Shown here piece by piece: positions 18,125 through 28,665 of a stretch of 64,000 nt of DNA. The stretch's first letter is position 1. Each line of letters starts with the position of its first letter. Both the position numbers and the translations under genes were made by a program. A model generated the notes under the pieces. The model searched no databases and had not been told where the DNA came from. It saw only the letters and a program-made list of their open reading frames with translations. The stretch is from Pontibacterium sinense (GTDB lineage: Bacteria > Pseudomonadota > Gammaproteobacteria > Pseudomonadales > Balneatricaceae). The stretch spans positions 1-64,000 of the forward strand of contig NZ_JADEYS010000007.1 in NCBI RefSeq assembly GCF_015209595.1, read 5' to 3'.

Positions 18125-19474
18125 TTAGCTATAAAACATGGTGGCCAGACCCAGAAACGTAAAGAATCCAACCACATCGGTAATTGTTGTAAGCAGAACG
18201 CTGCCAGCAAGGGCAGGGTCGATACCGACGGCTTTGAGCCCAAGGGGTAATAAGGTACCCGCCATCGCGCCTGCAATAAGATTGATCACAATCGACAGAG
18301 CGATAATGATGCCTATTGTTGTGTCCTGGAACCAGACTATCGCTACTGCAGCTACGACAAGCGCCCACAAGAGGCCATTCATCGCACCAACGATCATTTC
18401 ACGGCTCAGAAGCCAGCTTGCATTGGATTTCTCCACATGCCCCAAAGCCTGACCACGAATCACCAGCGTTAATGTCTGAGAGCCTGCAATTCCGCCCATT
18501 GATGCCACGATAGGCATCAGTACAGCCAGTGCTACGACCTTGTCGATCGTTTCTTCAAATAACCCAATGACGGCTGATGCAACAAAGGCTGTGATCAAGT
18601 TGATCCCTAGCCATAATGCGCGCCGACGGGTGGTTTTCATGACGGGCGCAAAGGTATCTTCATCTTCGTCCAGACCCGCCATGCTCATCAATGAGTGGTC
18701 AGCATCTTCACGGATGACATCTACAACATCATCGATGGTAATACGACCGAGCAGACGCCCATCGTCATCAATAACAGGCGCGGAGACCAGATCGTGTTGT
18801 TCGAAGAGTACCGCAACTTCATTGTCCGGCATTGTCGCTGAAATAGGCTCAATCTCAGTGACCATGATTTCACGAACAGTGATGTTCGGGTCCGATACCA
18901 GCAGTTTTGTCAGTGGCAGAATTCCGATATAGGAGTCTTTACGGCTGACGACAATCAGGCTGTCGGTCATTTCCGGTATCTCTTTGTGGCGGCGAATGTA
19001 TCGCAGTGCCGTTTCTACAGAGATATCGGGTCTGATGGTGACCGTATCGGTGTTCATCAGGCCGCCAGCAGTATCTTCAGGATAGGACAAAACCTGTTCT
19101 ACGCGTTTACGGTTTTGTTTGTCCATTATCCGCAGCAGCTCTTTCATAACCGTGTTCGGTAGCTGCTGAATGACGTCAGCCATATCGTCGGTATCGAGCG
19201 ATTCTGTGATCGCTAATACTTCTGTTGCGTCCATGCGGCTTAGAATTTCCGCCTGCACGTCATCCCCCAAATCCTGCAGGACTTCACCTTCCAGATCGGT
19301 ATTGATCAGATTCCAAAGAATCTGTCGTTCCTTAGGTGGGGACTTTTCAATCAGGCGGGCGACTTCTGCCGGGCGAAGGCTATGATTGAGGACAAAACGA
19401 ATCTGTTGAAATTCGCCACTATCCAGCGCATCTGCAAGCTTTTCAAACTGTGTTCTCTGCGCTGATGTACTCAT
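18125..19474 (-). CDS. mgtE: magnesium transporter MgtE
   Basis: A 449-residue Mg2+ channel/transporter. It has an N-terminal superhelical MgtE-N domain (about residues 35-135), a CBS pair (about 140-260) that senses cytoplasmic Mg2+, and a C-terminal membrane domain of five helices (about 285-449) with the pore segment PIVASMGGIAGSQTLTLVIRG. Length is normal. It sits between ptsO and yjgA; the 12-base gap to yjgA suggests co-transcription with it, while 245 bases separate it from ptsO. Confidence 0.96.
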   Translation of the reverse strand: MSTSAQRTQFEKLADALDSGEFQQIRFVLNHSLRPAEVARLIEKSPPKERQILWNLINTDLEGEVLQDLGDDVQAEILSRMDATEVLAITESLDTDDMADVIQQLPNTVMKELLRIMDKQNRKRVEQVLSYPEDTAGGLMNTDTVTIRPDISVETALRYIRRHKEIPEMTDSLIVVSRKDSYIGILPLTKLLVSDPNITVREIMVTEIEPISATMPDNEVAVLFEQHDLVSAPVIDDDGRLLGRITIDDVVDVIREDADHSLMSMAGLDEDEDTFAPVMKTTRRRALWLGINLITAFVASAVIGLFEETIDKVVALAVLMPIVASMGGIAGSQTLTLVIRGQALGHVEKSNASWLLSREMIVGAMNGLLWALVVAAVAIVWFQDTTIGIIIALSIVINLIAGAMAGTLLPLGLKAVGIDPALAGSVLLTTITDVVGFFTFLGLATMFYS

Positions 19475-19719
19475 GCCGCGTTAACTCATAGTCCGGACGA
19501 TAAACAAAGATAGGCTCCAATCCGTCCCAATTATAGCGGATTGTGAAGAGGGGAATAACCCACGTCCGGGGGAGTGTAGCAAAAGCAGAGGTTTAAACCA
19601 GCCTGAGTACAAGGCTGATTTGAAACAACCTTATCGAAGCCGTGCGGTTAACCTTACTGCTAATCGGGACATTAGGGGTGGGGGCGCTGAGAAGGGGAGG
19701 AGGCTCAGTCGGAAGTATC
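19475..19719. other. 245-base gap between ptsO and mgtE
   Basis: No gene is visible. On the minus strand a weak hairpin (AGCCT / AGGCT, 19600-19616) may end the rpoN-ptsO transcript. The remainder presumably holds the mgtE promoter. Confidence 0.4.
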
Positions 19720-19989
19720 CTATTCTTCTTCGTCGAAACGATTATTCACCAATGTCTCGATGGCTTCCATTGCATCCTGTTCGTCATCGCCTTCTATGCA
19801 AAATGTCAGTTCGGTGCCGATGCTGGCAGCCAGCATCATAACAGACATAATGCTCTTGCCGTCGACCTGGCGCCCTTCCTTCGCGATCTTTATATCGCTG
19901 GAGAAGCGGCTGGTTACACCGGTGAGTTTTGCGGCAGCGCGGGCGTGCAGACCCAGTTTATTAATTATTTCCAGTTTCTTTTCGATCAT
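19720..19989 (-). CDS. ptsO: phosphocarrier protein NPr of the nitrogen PTS
   Basis: An 89-residue HPr-like protein. The phosphorylated His15 lies in GLHARAA, and Ser46 in the KSIMSVMML segment occupies the HPr regulatory-serine position. NPr passes phosphate from PtsP to PtsN. It is the last gene of the rpoN-hpf-ptsN-rapZ-ptsO block, 13 bases after rapZ, which is the standard gammaproteobacterial order. Confidence 0.96.
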   Translation of the reverse strand: MIEKKLEIINKLGLHARAAAKLTGVTSRFSSDIKIAKEGRQVDGKSIMSVMMLAASIGTELTFCIEGDDEQDAMEAIETLVNNRFDEEE

Positions 19990-20002
19990 GTTGTTAGATC
20001 TG

Positions 20003-20863
20003 TCACTTCAGTTCACGATGGCGGACATGGACATTATCCATAAGTTGCTCGAAATGAGAAGCTAAACGGGTGGCCAAATAGACTGATCGGTGATGGCCCC
20101 CTGTACATCCTATGGCGACGGTGATGTAGCTGCGATTGTTTGCGGCGAAGCGTGGTAACCAGCATTCCAGGTATTGGGTAATGTGGTCCTGCATCTCCTG
20201 AACCTGATCTGATTCCGACAGGAAGTTAATGACTGGCTGATCCAGACCGGAGTACTGACGCAATTCTGGAATCCAGTAAGGATTAGGTAGCACCCGAACA
20301 TCGTAAACGATATCGGCATCCAGCGGCACACCGTGTTTAAAACCAAATGACTCAAACTGTACGGCGAGTGACTGATCACTACGGTCAGCAATGCGGCTTT
20401 TAACCGTGTCGCGCAGGTCGTATAAGTTCAGGCGGGTTGTGTCGATGCGCAAATCGGCCATTTTGGCGATCGGCTCAAGTAACTGCTGTTCGAGTTGAAT
20501 CGATTCCAGTAACCCCCGGTTATCATCCGAAAGAGGGTGTTTTCGGCGCGTAGAACTGTAACGTTTAAGCAGGGTTGCTTCTGATGCATCGAGATAAAGC
20601 ACTTCGTAATGTGCTTCCTGCTCATCTTCTTTCAGTGCTTCGAGAATGGAGGGAAGCTGTGTCAGATTGCTGAGTAAGTTGCGTGCATCGATGCTGATTG
20701 CGATGTGTTCGGGGTGCTGTGGATCGCTGGTCATCTGTGTAACCAGCGAAGGCAGCAGGGTTGCAGGAAGGTTATCGATACAATAGAAGCCGATATCTTC
20801 TAACGCTTGAAGCGCTGTACTTTTACCAGACCCAGATCGGCCACTGATAACTACAAGCTTCAT
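20003..20863 (-). CDS. rapZ: RNase adapter protein RapZ
   Basis: A 286-residue P-loop protein with Walker A GRSGSGKS at residues 8-15 and the C-terminal domain ending in ITVAIGCTGGHHRSVYLATRLA. In E. coli, RapZ delivers the sRNA GlmZ to RNase E and so controls glmS. It starts at an ATG 32 bases after ptsN and is co-transcribed with the nitrogen-PTS genes. Confidence 0.96.
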   Translation of the reverse strand: MKLVVISGRSGSGKSTALQALEDIGFYCIDNLPATLLPSLVTQMTSDPQHPEHIAISIDARNLLSNLTQLPSILEALKEDEQEAHYEVLYLDASEATLLKRYSSTRRKHPLSDDNRGLLESIQLEQQLLEPIAKMADLRIDTTRLNLYDLRDTVKSRIADRSDQSLAVQFESFGFKHGVPLDADIVYDVRVLPNPYWIPELRQYSGLDQPVINFLSESDQVQEMQDHITQYLECWLPRFAANNRSYITVAIGCTGGHHRSVYLATRLASHFEQLMDNVHVRHRELK

Positions 20864-20895
20864 GTACCCTCCTGCCAGTGTGATGAGGTGATTTG

Positions 20896-21351
20896 TTATT
20901 TGCCTAGATCAGAAATGACGGTATACAGAGCGGCATCATCACTCGTATTGCGCAGGGCGCTGCGTACCGACTCCTGACTGAATAGTTCAGCCGCTGATGC
21001 CAGTGTTTGAAGGTGTTCATCACAGGCTTCTTCCGGCACGACAAGGGTAAAGATCAGATCCACCGGCTTGCCATCAATTGAGTCAAAATCAATCGGTGAG
21101 TCCAGTGTGATCAGATAGCCCAAGGCGTTCTGGCAATCTTGAAGCCGACAATGGGGAATGGCGACGCCATCACCGATACCGGTGCTGCCGAGACGCTCCC
21201 TGCCAAGTAGTCCTGAGAATACAGTATCAGCTTCCAGGCCGGGGTTTTGCTCGGCGATCAGCTGACTCGTTTTTTCCAGTACACGTTTTTTGCTTCCGCC
21301 CTCGAAGCCGCATAGGGTTCTCGAGGGCGTCAGTAGCTCTTGAATCAACAT
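20896..21351 (-). CDS. ptsN: nitrogen PTS regulatory protein EIIA-Ntr
   Basis: A 151-residue fructose-type EIIA domain. The phosphoacceptor His67 is in GDGVAIPHCRL. It is the terminal acceptor of the PtsP-NPr-PtsN chain, which regulates K+ transport and other processes by protein contact. Standard position, 24 bases after hpf. Confidence 0.96.
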   Translation of the reverse strand: MLIQELLTPSRTLCGFEGGSKKRVLEKTSQLIAEQNPGLEADTVFSGLLGRERLGSTGIGDGVAIPHCRLQDCQNALGYLITLDSPIDFDSIDGKPVDLIFTLVVPEEACDEHLQTLASAAELFSQESVRSALRNTSDDAALYTVISDLGK

Positions 21352-21375
21352 AGGTTGTGTTGAGTATGATATGAC

Positions 21376-21666
21376 TTATTTGTGTTTTTTGAGTTTTTCT
21401 TTGTGCTTAATGATCTGACGATCCAGTTTATCGACAAGGCCATCGATAGAGGCGTACATATCATCATGTTCGTGCGCAGCAAAGATCTGTCCGCCGGCAA
21501 GGTGAAGGTCACCTTCTGCTTTCTGGCGTTTTTTGTCGACGCTGAGTGTCACCTGGACGTTGGTGATATTGTCAAAATGCCGTCCCAGTTTTTCAAACTT
21601 GGAGTGCACATAATTACTCATAGATTCAGTCAGTTCGACATGATGGCCAGTAATATTAATCTGCAT
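21376..21666 (-). CDS. hpf: ribosome hibernation promoting factor (short HPF)
   Basis: A 96-residue short-form HPF/YfiA fold protein. Visible are the N-terminal INITGHHVELTESMSNYV, the central DVTLSVDKKRQKAEGDLHL-like strand and a basic C-terminus (KHKEKLKKHK). In short-HPF bacteria it works with RMF to form inactive 100S ribosomes. It lies 48 bases after rpoN. Confidence 0.95.
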   Translation of the reverse strand: MQINITGHHVELTESMSNYVHSKFEKLGRHFDNITNVQVTLSVDKKRQKAEGDLHLAGGQIFAAHEHDDMYASIDGLVDKLDRQIIKHKEKLKKHK

Positions 21667-21714
21667 AGGTCTCTCCTATTGGCAGTGACTGTATTCGTCC
21701 TGTTTACATTTCCA

Positions 21715-23223
21715 TTAAACCAGACGCTTGCGTTCATTAGAAGGCGGAATACTCATTGCTTCCCGATATTTCGCAATTGTACGTCGGGCTACTTTAAATC
21801 CTTGTTCGTCCAGAAATTGTGCAATCTTATTATCACTTAATGGTTTTGCTGGATTTTCTGCGGCAACCAGCTTTTTAATCAGCGCTCGGATTGCAGTAGA
21901 AGAGGCTGCTCCACCATCGTTGGTGTTTACGTGGCTGGAGAAAAAGTACTTCAGCTCAAAGATTCCCCTGGGCGTGTGCATGTATTTCTGTGTTGTTACC
22001 CGGGAGATGGTGGACTCGTGCATTTCCACGGCTTCTGCGATGTCATGCAGCACCATGGGTTTCATCCCTTCTTCACCGTGCTCTAGAAATCCTTCCTGTC
22101 GCTTAACGATTTCGTTCGCGACTTTCATCAGTGTCTCGTTGCGGCTCTGCAGGCTTTTTATAAACCAGCGGGCCTCCTGAAGGTTACTCTTCAGGTAGTT
22201 GTTATCGGCGCTGTTATCAGCCCTGCGTACAAGATCGGCGTAGCCTGAGTTGATTCTCAGGCGAGGAGACACTTCTGGATTAAGATTAACCATCCAGACG
22301 CCACGCTGTTTAGTGACAATGACATCCGGTATTACGTACTCAGCGGTGCTGGAGGTGATTGTCGCGCCAGGCTTAGGGTTGAGCTGCTGGATGAGCAGGA
22401 TGACCTGCTGTAACTGAGGCTCCTTGAGTCTCGCTTTGCGCATCAGTTGGCGGTAATCGTGGCTACCGAGCAGTTTTAGGTAGTTTCTGACGACCGTCAA
22501 CGCCTGCTTCTTCCAGGCGGTGTCATCCGGGAGTTGCTCTAACTGAATTGCGAGACAGTCGCTGAGATCTCGTGCACATACGCCAGGAGGATCAAACTGT
22601 TGAATGCGTCGCAGTACGGCTTCGACTTCATCCAGATCTAATTCCTCGATACCATCCTGTTGACGCAGATGTTCGTGAATATCTTCCAGCGTGACAGTGA
22701 GGTAGCCGTCGGGGTTGATGCCATCGATTAGGCTGGTAGCGATCAAGCGGTCCTGATCGCTCATTGGCGTCAAATTCAACTGCCAGTGAAGATGATCCTG
22801 AAGGGTTTCTTCAGCGGTATCGTTGGATTCAAAGGTGCCATCTGAATCGTCTCGGCTACTACCTGGTGAAGAACTTTGAAAGGTATCATCCCAGCTGCTG
22901 TCGGTACTGAGTTCGGCTGGGATCTCATCATTCCAGTTATCGTCGGCAACTTGAGTTTCTTCAGTATGCTCTTGATCTGCATGGGCTGTAACTTCGGTAT
23001 CCGGAGTTGTATCTGAGGCTGATTCCGGCGTGTTTTTTTCTTCACTTGCCGGAGTATCTGCGTCACCTTCCTCATTAACATCCAGCATCGGATTGTTTTC
23101 AAGCGCTTCCTGAATCTCCTGCTGCAGGTCCAGTGTCGATAGCTGCAGCAATCTGATCGCCTGCTGAAGCTGAGGCGTCATCGTGAGTTGCTGGCCGATT
23201 TTGAGTTGTAGCGCTTGCTTCAT
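21715..23223 (-). CDS. rpoN: RNA polymerase sigma-54 factor
   Basis: A 502-residue sigma-54. It has the glutamine-rich N-terminal activator-interacting region ([21 protein letters not shown]...), an acidic low-complexity linker (about residues 50-140), the core-binding domain, the HTH, and the C-terminal RpoN box [10 protein letters not shown], which reads the -24 element. Its product would recognise the promoter seen upstream of torF in this window. It lies between lptB and hpf, as is usual. Confidence 0.98.
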   Translation of the reverse strand: MKQALQLKIGQQLTMTPQLQQAIRLLQLSTLDLQQEIQEALENNPMLDVNEEGDADTPASEEKNTPESASDTTPDTEVTAHADQEHTEETQVADDNWNDEIPAELSTDSSWDDTFQSSSPGSSRDDSDGTFESNDTAEETLQDHLHWQLNLTPMSDQDRLIATSLIDGINPDGYLTVTLEDIHEHLRQQDGIEELDLDEVEAVLRRIQQFDPPGVCARDLSDCLAIQLEQLPDDTAWKKQALTVVRNYLKLLGSHDYRQLMRKARLKEPQLQQVILLIQQLNPKPGATITSSTAEYVIPDVIVTKQRGVWMVNLNPEVSPRLRINSGYADLVRRADNSADNNYLKSNLQEARWFIKSLQSRNETLMKVANEIVKRQEGFLEHGEEGMKPMVLHDIAEAVEMHESTISRVTTQKYMHTPRGIFELKYFFSSHVNTNDGGAASSTAIRALIKKLVAAENPAKPLSDNKIAQFLDEQGFKVARRTIAKYREAMSIPPSNERKRLV

Positions 23224-23279
23224 AACTACCCGATAGAAACCTGTGCTGTGTTAAAGAAAAGTACTGCCTGAATAATGAC

Positions 23280-24005
23280 TTACAGTTGAAACGTATCACC
23301 CAGATAGGCTGCACGTACAGCGTTATTCTGCATAATAGCATCCGGAGCGCCACTTGCGAGGATCGTTCCTTCACTCACGATATACGCTTTCTCACAGATA
23401 TCCAGCGTTTCCCGAACATTGTGATCTGTGATCAGGATGCCAATGCCCTTGCTTTGCAAATGCTTAATCGTACTTTTAATATCGTTGACCGAGATAGGAT
23501 CGACGCCTGCAAAGGGCTCATCCAGCAGGATGAATGAGGGTTCGGTGGCCAGTGCACGGGCGATTTCTACGCGGCGCCGTTCACCGCCGGATAGGCTCAT
23601 ACCTAAACTGTCGATGATATGTGTGATATGGAACTCTTCCAGCAACTCGAACATTTTCGTTTCGCGTTGCTTTTTGTCCAGATCTTGTCGTGTTTCGAGA
23701 ATGGCTAACAGATTGTTCCGGACGCTCATCTTACGGAAGATTGAGGCTTCCTGTGGCAGGTAGCCGATACCGCAGCGGGCACGTCCATGCATTGGTAGAT
23801 GGGTTATCTCTTTTTCATCAATCTGTACCTGTCCGCGATCAGCACGCACCAAACCAACGATCATATAGAAGCAGGTGGTTTTCCCAGCGCCGTTGGGGCC
23901 TAACAGGCCAACAATTTCTCCGCTTTTAATCGACAGGGAGACATCTTTGATGACCTCGCGGCCTTTGTAACTTTTGGCAAGATGCGTCGCTTGCAGCTTA
24001 CTCAT
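23280..24005 (-). CDS. lptB: LPS export ABC transporter ATP-binding protein
   Basis: The 241-residue cytoplasmic ATPase that, with LptFG, extracts LPS from the inner membrane. Walker [10 protein letters not shown] is at residues 36-44, signature LSGGE at 138-142, and Walker B ILLDEP is just before residue 164. Its start overlaps the lptA stop by 4 bases. Confidence 0.98.
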   Translation of the reverse strand: MSKLQATHLAKSYKGREVIKDVSLSIKSGEIVGLLGPNGAGKTTCFYMIVGLVRADRGQVQIDEKEITHLPMHGRARCGIGYLPQEASIFRKMSVRNNLLAILETRQDLDKKQRETKMFELLEEFHITHIIDSLGMSLSGGERRRVEIARALATEPSFILLDEPFAGVDPISVNDIKSTIKHLQSKGIGILITDHNVRETLDICEKAYIVSEGTILASGAPDAIMQNNAVRAAYLGDTFQL

Positions 24006-24517
24006 TGAGCGTCCTTATCTTTTTTGGGCTGGATGATCATCTCTACCCGACCACTACTGCCGTCTTTGCCATCGCTATAGGCGTCCACAACTGATGTTTT
24101 GAGGTTGTAGAGTATGCGGCTACCCGTGAATGTGTCTTTGTCGCTAATGACTTTGGCATTTTTCTGAAGTGTGAGGTGCTCTTTCTCTACTTTGTAGATA
24201 ATTGTGTCCCCCCAGGCATCGGTATACGGCTTGTCTGTATCGGGCTTCTGGCGGAAGTGGGCTTGCTTGCCAAAAGCGGTGACCCGCTCAACACCTTCTT
24301 TACCACGCTCCATTTCTACGCGATCGGCTTCGATCAGCAGGGTGCCCTGAGTGATTTTCACATCTCCCTGGTAGATGGTTCGGCCAGACTTTTCATCGAT
24401 AGAGGCGCTGTCGGCACTGACGTGAATGGGTTTCTCACGGTCTTCTGGTAAGGCGTTGGCTGTGGCGCTGAATACCGTTGCAACCAGCAGTGCCAGAAAT
24501 TTAGTCTTCATTCTCAT
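24002..24517 (-). CDS. lptA: LPS transport periplasmic protein LptA
   Basis: A 171-residue secreted beta-jellyroll protein that bridges LptC and LptD. The signal peptide ends near residue 22 (ATANA-LPED). The OstA-type repeat core [22 protein letters not shown] is visible. It starts inside the end of lptC (17-base overlap); a second Met two codons in is an equally possible start. Confidence 0.96.
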   Translation of the reverse strand: MRMKTKFLALLVATVFSATANALPEDREKPIHVSADSASIDEKSGRTIYQGDVKITQGTLLIEADRVEMERGKEGVERVTAFGKQAHFRQKPDTDKPYTDAWGDTIIYKVEKEHLTLQKNAKVISDKDTFTGSRILYNLKTSVVDAYSDGKDGSSGRVEMIIQPKKDKDAQ

Positions 24518-25085
24518 GCAATCCCTGTACGTTTGATAACAACTTAAGTGTTTTGTTTTCGAACGAAGCTGTCATACCGGTAGCGTCGTAACGAGTGTTG
24601 TCAGAAAGGATGGTGACGGATTCATCCGTTTCAGCCAGTTTGGTATCGGGGTAAAGCGTTAGTGTTTCAGTTAGAACGAGGGTGGTGGCCCCAGAGCTGG
24701 CACGATCTTTAATCTGAACGTTTCCCGTGAGCAGAGCCTTCGCTCGGTCATCAGGTAGGGTGCCTTGTGTTGCTGTTGTGGTGGTTACAGAACCGTCTGT
24801 ACCGTAAAGGACGATCTCAGGGCTAGTGAGTTCGCTCTCTGCCCGATCGGGGTAATGATCCAGACGTGGAGTCGAAAGTGTTTGCTCTAACATGCCCTTG
24901 TCGTCAAATACCCGGGTGCGAGTATCTGTAGCAAAGTAATCTTCGCCTTCTTGCAGCGCTTTGGGAGGTTGGCTTCTTTCACTGGGAGCAATGCCCAACC
25001 CCCAGTACAGCAGTACGGGGCCTAGCAGAAGCGCTGCGATAATTAAACGAGTGCGAGCAGTAGACACTAGAGGTATGGCTCCCAT
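24501..25085 (-). CDS. lptC: LPS export protein LptC
   Basis: A bitopic inner-membrane protein with one N-terminal helix (about residues 10-32) and a periplasmic jellyroll that receives LPS from LptBFG. Length from the ATG is 194 residues. A GTG six codons later, immediately after the kdsC stop (TAGTG), would give a more typical short N-terminus (MSTARTRL) of 188 residues. Neither start has a strong ribosome site, so the choice is open. Confidence 0.93.
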   Translation of the reverse strand: MGAIPLVSTARTRLIIAALLLGPVLLYWGLGIAPSERSQPPKALQEGEDYFATDTRTRVFDDKGMLEQTLSTPRLDHYPDRAESELTSPEIVLYGTDGSVTTTTATQGTLPDDRAKALLTGNVQIKDRASSGATTLVLTETLTLYPDTKLAETDESVTILSDNTRYDATGMTASFENKTLKLLSNVQGLHENED

Positions 25086-25609
25086 ACCTGATCCAACTTG
25101 TCTTGTGCTGCCAGTATTTTCTCGCAGAATTCACGCCCGGCGCCTTCGCCGCCACGACGTAATGTGCACCAGTCCGCATGTTTCTGAACCAAAGGATGGC
25201 CGTTGGGTACAGTAGCCCCAAATGTTACCGCGCGGATAGCAGACAGGTCGGGCAGATCATCACCGATATACGCCGTTGTGTTAGCGTTGTGCCCGCTTTT
25301 CTGCCATAGCTCTTTTAGCGCGATCAATTTGTCTTCGCGACCTTGCTCTAAATAGGTGATGCCTAGTGAACGTGCGCGTAGCTCAACCTGAGAGGAGCGC
25401 CGGCCTGTAATAATCGCTGTCTCGATACCCGCTTTTTGTAAAAGCTTAATACCAAGCCCATCTAGGGTATTAAACTGCTTCACTTCCTGACCGTCCGGAA
25501 GGAATAGCAACTGACCGTTGGTTAAAATGCCGTCAACATCGAATACTGCCAGCTTAACATCCTGAAGTTTCGTGGCTTGTTCTTCGGTTAGATCCTGGCA
25601 CCAGTTCAT
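25067..25609 (-). CDS. kdsC: 3-deoxy-D-manno-octulosonate 8-phosphate phosphatase
   Basis: A 180-residue HAD phosphatase that makes free Kdo for LPS. The catalytic Asp24-x-Asp26 is in AVFDVDGILTNG, the Thr motif in AIITGRRS, and the metal-binding acidic motif in YIGDDLPDL. It is a cap-less tetrameric C0-type HAD by length. It lies between kdsD and lptC, as in most gammaproteobacteria. Confidence 0.97.
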   Translation of the reverse strand: MNWCQDLTEEQATKLQDVKLAVFDVDGILTNGQLLFLPDGQEVKQFNTLDGLGIKLLQKAGIETAIITGRRSSQVELRARSLGITYLEQGREDKLIALKELWQKSGHNANTTAYIGDDLPDLSAIRAVTFGATVPNGHPLVQKHADWCTLRRGGEGAGREFCEKILAAQDKLDQVWEPYL

Positions 25610-25649
25610 CTGGTCTGCTCCACATTCTGTTGGTTTAATGGGGGGGGTA

Positions 25650-26624
25650 TCAGAGTACGCCTGCTTTAAGCAGATCGTGCATATTCAGCGCACCAATAGG
25701 TTTGTTGTCGTCATCGACGACTAGCAATGCATTAATCTGCTTGCTTTCCATAATCTGAAGGCACTCAGCTGCCAGAATATCGGCACGAATCGTAGTGCAG
25801 TCAACGGTCATTACCTGTTCAATCGGGGTGCCCTTCAGGTTGACTTCATGATCCAGAGCTCTACGCAAATCTCCGTCAGTAAAGACTCCGGTAACAACAC
25901 CGGCTTCATTAAGTACTGCGGTCATGCCCAGGCGTTTTTGGGTGACTTCGAAGAGTGCGTTGTGCAGTGACGTCCCTTCCTTTACACAAGGGACATCGTC
26001 ACCACTGTGCATGACATTTTCTACTTTCAACAACAGTTGTCTGCCAAGGCTGCCGCCAGGATGGGAGAAGGCAAAGTCTTCTTTGCTAAATCCTTTGGTT
26101 TCCAGCAATGCGATCGCTAATGCATCACCCATGACCAGCTGCGCTGTTGTGCTGGAAGTCGGGGCCAGGTTGAGTGGGCAGGCCTCTTTCTCCACGCCTA
26201 TATGTAAATTGGCATTCGCGGCTCGGGATAGATTGGAATCCGGTTTGGCCGTCATGCTGATAAGTGGGGCGTTCATCCGTTTGATCAACGGTAAAATAGT
26301 CACGATTTCTGCCGTTTCACCAGAATTTGACAGGGCCAGGACGACATCTTCAGATGTGAACATCCCCAAATCCCCATGGCTGGCTTCACCTGGATGCACA
26401 AAAAAAGCAGGCGTGCCTGTGCTGGCAAGTGTGGCAGCAATCTTGCGGCCAATATGGCCCGACTTGCCCATGCCTGTAACGATGATGCGACCGGTACATT
26501 GGCTCATGAGTTCGCAGGCGTGTTGAAAGTCACCGTCCAGATGATTCTCTAGGTCTTTTACAGCTTCGGTTTCCAGCTGGATGGTGCGGCGTGCAGACGC
26601 CAGGAAGTCAGCTTTTTTTGTCAT
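25650..26624 (-). CDS. kdsD: arabinose-5-phosphate isomerase
   Basis: A 324-residue enzyme converting ribulose-5-phosphate to arabinose-5-phosphate, the first step of Kdo synthesis. It has an N-terminal SIS domain (GRIIVTGMGKSGHIGRKIAATL; LALSNSGETAEI) and two C-terminal CBS domains (about residues 205-324). Normal length. It is followed by kdsC and the lpt genes. Confidence 0.97.
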   Translation of the reverse strand: MTKKADFLASARRTIQLETEAVKDLENHLDGDFQHACELMSQCTGRIIVTGMGKSGHIGRKIAATLASTGTPAFFVHPGEASHGDLGMFTSEDVVLALSNSGETAEIVTILPLIKRMNAPLISMTAKPDSNLSRAANANLHIGVEKEACPLNLAPTSSTTAQLVMGDALAIALLETKGFSKEDFAFSHPGGSLGRQLLLKVENVMHSGDDVPCVKEGTSLHNALFEVTQKRLGMTAVLNEAGVVTGVFTDGDLRRALDHEVNLKGTPIEQVMTVDCTTIRADILAAECLQIMESKQINALLVVDDDNKPIGALNMHDLLKAGVL

Positions 26625-26644
26625 CGTTGTCTCGGTGCCCGGAA

Positions 26645-27598
26645 TTAAACGGTCATATTGTATAGTAGGACCAGATAGCCTGCATATAAGGCGGTAAGTA
26701 GTACGCCTTCATATCGGTTGATCTTCGGTGGTTTCTGAATTAAACCGAAAGCAATCAACGCGACGGTGAGGCCCAGCATAACGCTGTAATCCCTTAACAA
26801 AACTATACTATCAATCGATAGCGGTGCGATAAGCCCCGGAACGGCCATCACCGCAACAAGGTTAAATATGTTTGATCCGACCACGTTGCCGATGGCCAGA
26901 TCATGATGGCCTTTTAGGGCGCTGGCCACAGATGCTGCTAATTCAGGCAAGCTTGTGCCAATGGCGACGATGGTCAGTCCAATGATGAGTTCGCTAACAC
27001 CTAATGCCAAGGCTACTTCGGTCGCTCCCCAGACTAGCAGTCGAGAGCTTCCTGCAAGGATAACAAGTCCTAAAATCAGCCAAAAAACAGCATTGCCCGT
27101 TTTAAGCTCGGGCAGCTCTTCCTCTTCGCTGGCGTTCTCTTCAGGTGACGCGTTACGCTGAAAACGTTGGAAGAGATATAGACTTAACGCCAGCATAGAC
27201 AGTAAAACGACACTATCGACTAAGGTGAGCTGAAGATCTAACAGCAGCATGCCAGCAAAGACTGTGACAGCAAGCAATAGAGGGAGTTCTTTGCGCAACA
27301 CGCCGGATTTGACCGGGAGGGGGGCAATGATGGCTGTAATACCCAATACTAAAGCGATGTTGGCTATGTTGGAACCTAACGCATTACCGACCGCTAACTC
27401 GCCAGCGTCATTGATAGAGGCCATGTATGAGACCAGTATCTCAGGTGCAGAGGTGCCGAAGGATACGATGGTCAGTCCGATAAGCATTGGCGACATGCCA
27501 AAGTTACGGGCGGTTGCAGCAGCGCCGATCACAAACCGGTCAGCGCTCCATACCAGTAAGACCAAACCTGTAATGATTGCGAGTGTTGGGTACAGCAT
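26645..27598 (-). CDS. yrbG: calcium/sodium antiporter family protein (YrbG)
   Basis: A 317-residue CaCA-family exchanger with ten predicted helices in two inverted halves. Each half has its alpha-repeat: SFGTSAPEILVS with GNALGSNIANI, and AIGTSLPELAAS with GNVVGSNIFNL. It heads the minus-strand kds-lpt-rpoN run and diverges from mlaF, as in E. coli. The true physiological ion is not certain for this group. Confidence 0.93.
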   Translation of the reverse strand: MLYPTLAIITGLVLLVWSADRFVIGAAATARNFGMSPMLIGLTIVSFGTSAPEILVSYMASINDAGELAVGNALGSNIANIALVLGITAIIAPLPVKSGVLRKELPLLLAVTVFAGMLLLDLQLTLVDSVVLLSMLALSLYLFQRFQRNASPEENASEEEELPELKTGNAVFWLILGLVILAGSSRLLVWGATEVALALGVSELIIGLTIVAIGTSLPELAASVASALKGHHDLAIGNVVGSNIFNLVAVMAVPGLIAPLSIDSIVLLRDYSVMLGLTVALIAFGLIQKPPKINRYEGVLLTALYAGYLVLLYNMTV

Positions 27599-27716
27599 TG
27601 TGCATCTCGTTGCCAGTAAATAGAGGGGGCTATTAAAACAGAATGCGGGGTGTGATTAAACGCTGATAGGGGCGCTCATTGGAATAATCTATTGCATTGA
27701 GCAAAATTATTTATTG

Positions 27717-27745
27717 TTCAGATTTAAGGTGGTCAGTGGTACAAT
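27717..27745 (+). promoter_or_regulatory. putative extended -10 promoter for mlaFEDCB
   Basis: TGG-TACAAT (TACAAT at 27740-27745) has an extended -10 TGn. TTCAGA lies 17 bases upstream. It would give a leader of about 100 bases before mlaF. Confidence 0.4.
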
Positions 27746-27853
27746 TCGCGGCCTTTTGAATCCGGTAATGCTCCTCCAGTCTTTCGAAACAGTATTCGAT
27801 AAAAATGTTGTTTAGGAAGGAACTAGCCGCAACTCCCTACATCTATAGAGCCT

Positions 27854-28663
27854 ATGGATAGCTTCGACGACGTCATTATTGACATAAAACAACTCAGTTT
27901 TTCGCGTGGAGAACGGGCGATATATGACAACGTGGACATTCAGGTGCCACGTGGAAAAATCACCGCCATTATGGGCCCCTCTGGCACCGGTAAAACAACA
28001 TTGTTGCGTTTGATCGGTGGGCAGTTGATGCCGGAAAACGGTTCAATTCTCGTAGATGGGAAGGATATTCCGCGTCTGAACCGCCGTGAGTTGTTCAAGA
28101 TGCGCTCACGTATGGGGATGTTGTTTCAAAGCGGAGCACTTTTTACGGATATCAGTGTCTACGAGAATGTTGCGTTCCCGATGAGAGTGCATACGGATCT
28201 GTCGGAAGAGATGATTCGTGATGTCGTTCTGATGAAGTTGCACGCGGTTGGATTACGTGGCGCGCGTGATCTGATGCCCAGCGAGTTGTCTGGGGGGATG
28301 GCGCGACGTGTGGCATTGGCGCGGGCGATTGCACTGGATCCGGAAATTGTTATGTACGATGAACCCTTTGCCGGGCAGGACCCGATCGCAATGGGTGTTT
28401 TAGTGAACTTAATTCGTCGACTCAATAGAGCCTTGGGTCATACCAGTATTATTGTTTCCCATGATATTCAGGAAACTCTGGCGATTGCCGACTACATTTA
28501 TCTGATTTCAGATGCTGAAGTTGTTGCCAGAGGAACACCGGAAGAGATCAATAATGCGACTTCAATGAAAGTGCGCCAATTTATTCAGGGATTACCTGAT
28601 GGGCCTGTGCCGTTTCACTTCCCGGCCGGGGATTATCAGTCTGAACTGTTGCAGGACAGCTGA
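27854..28663 (+). CDS. mlaF: phospholipid ABC transporter ATP-binding protein MlaF
   Basis: The 269-residue ATPase of the MlaFEDB complex, which moves phospholipid between the inner membrane and MlaC to maintain outer-membrane asymmetry. Walker [10 protein letters not shown], signature [14 protein letters not shown] and Walker [14 protein letters not shown] are all intact. It is the first gene of a five-gene operon. Confidence 0.97.
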   Translation: MDSFDDVIIDIKQLSFSRGERAIYDNVDIQVPRGKITAIMGPSGTGKTTLLRLIGGQLMPENGSILVDGKDIPRLNRRELFKMRSRMGMLFQSGALFTDISVYENVAFPMRVHTDLSEEMIRDVVLMKLHAVGLRGARDLMPSELSGGMARRVALARAIALDPEIVMYDEPFAGQDPIAMGVLVNLIRRLNRALGHTSIIVSHDIQETLAIADYIYLISDAEVVARGTPEEINNATSMKVRQFIQGLPDGPVPFHFPAGDYQSELLQDS

Positions 28664-28665
28664 GT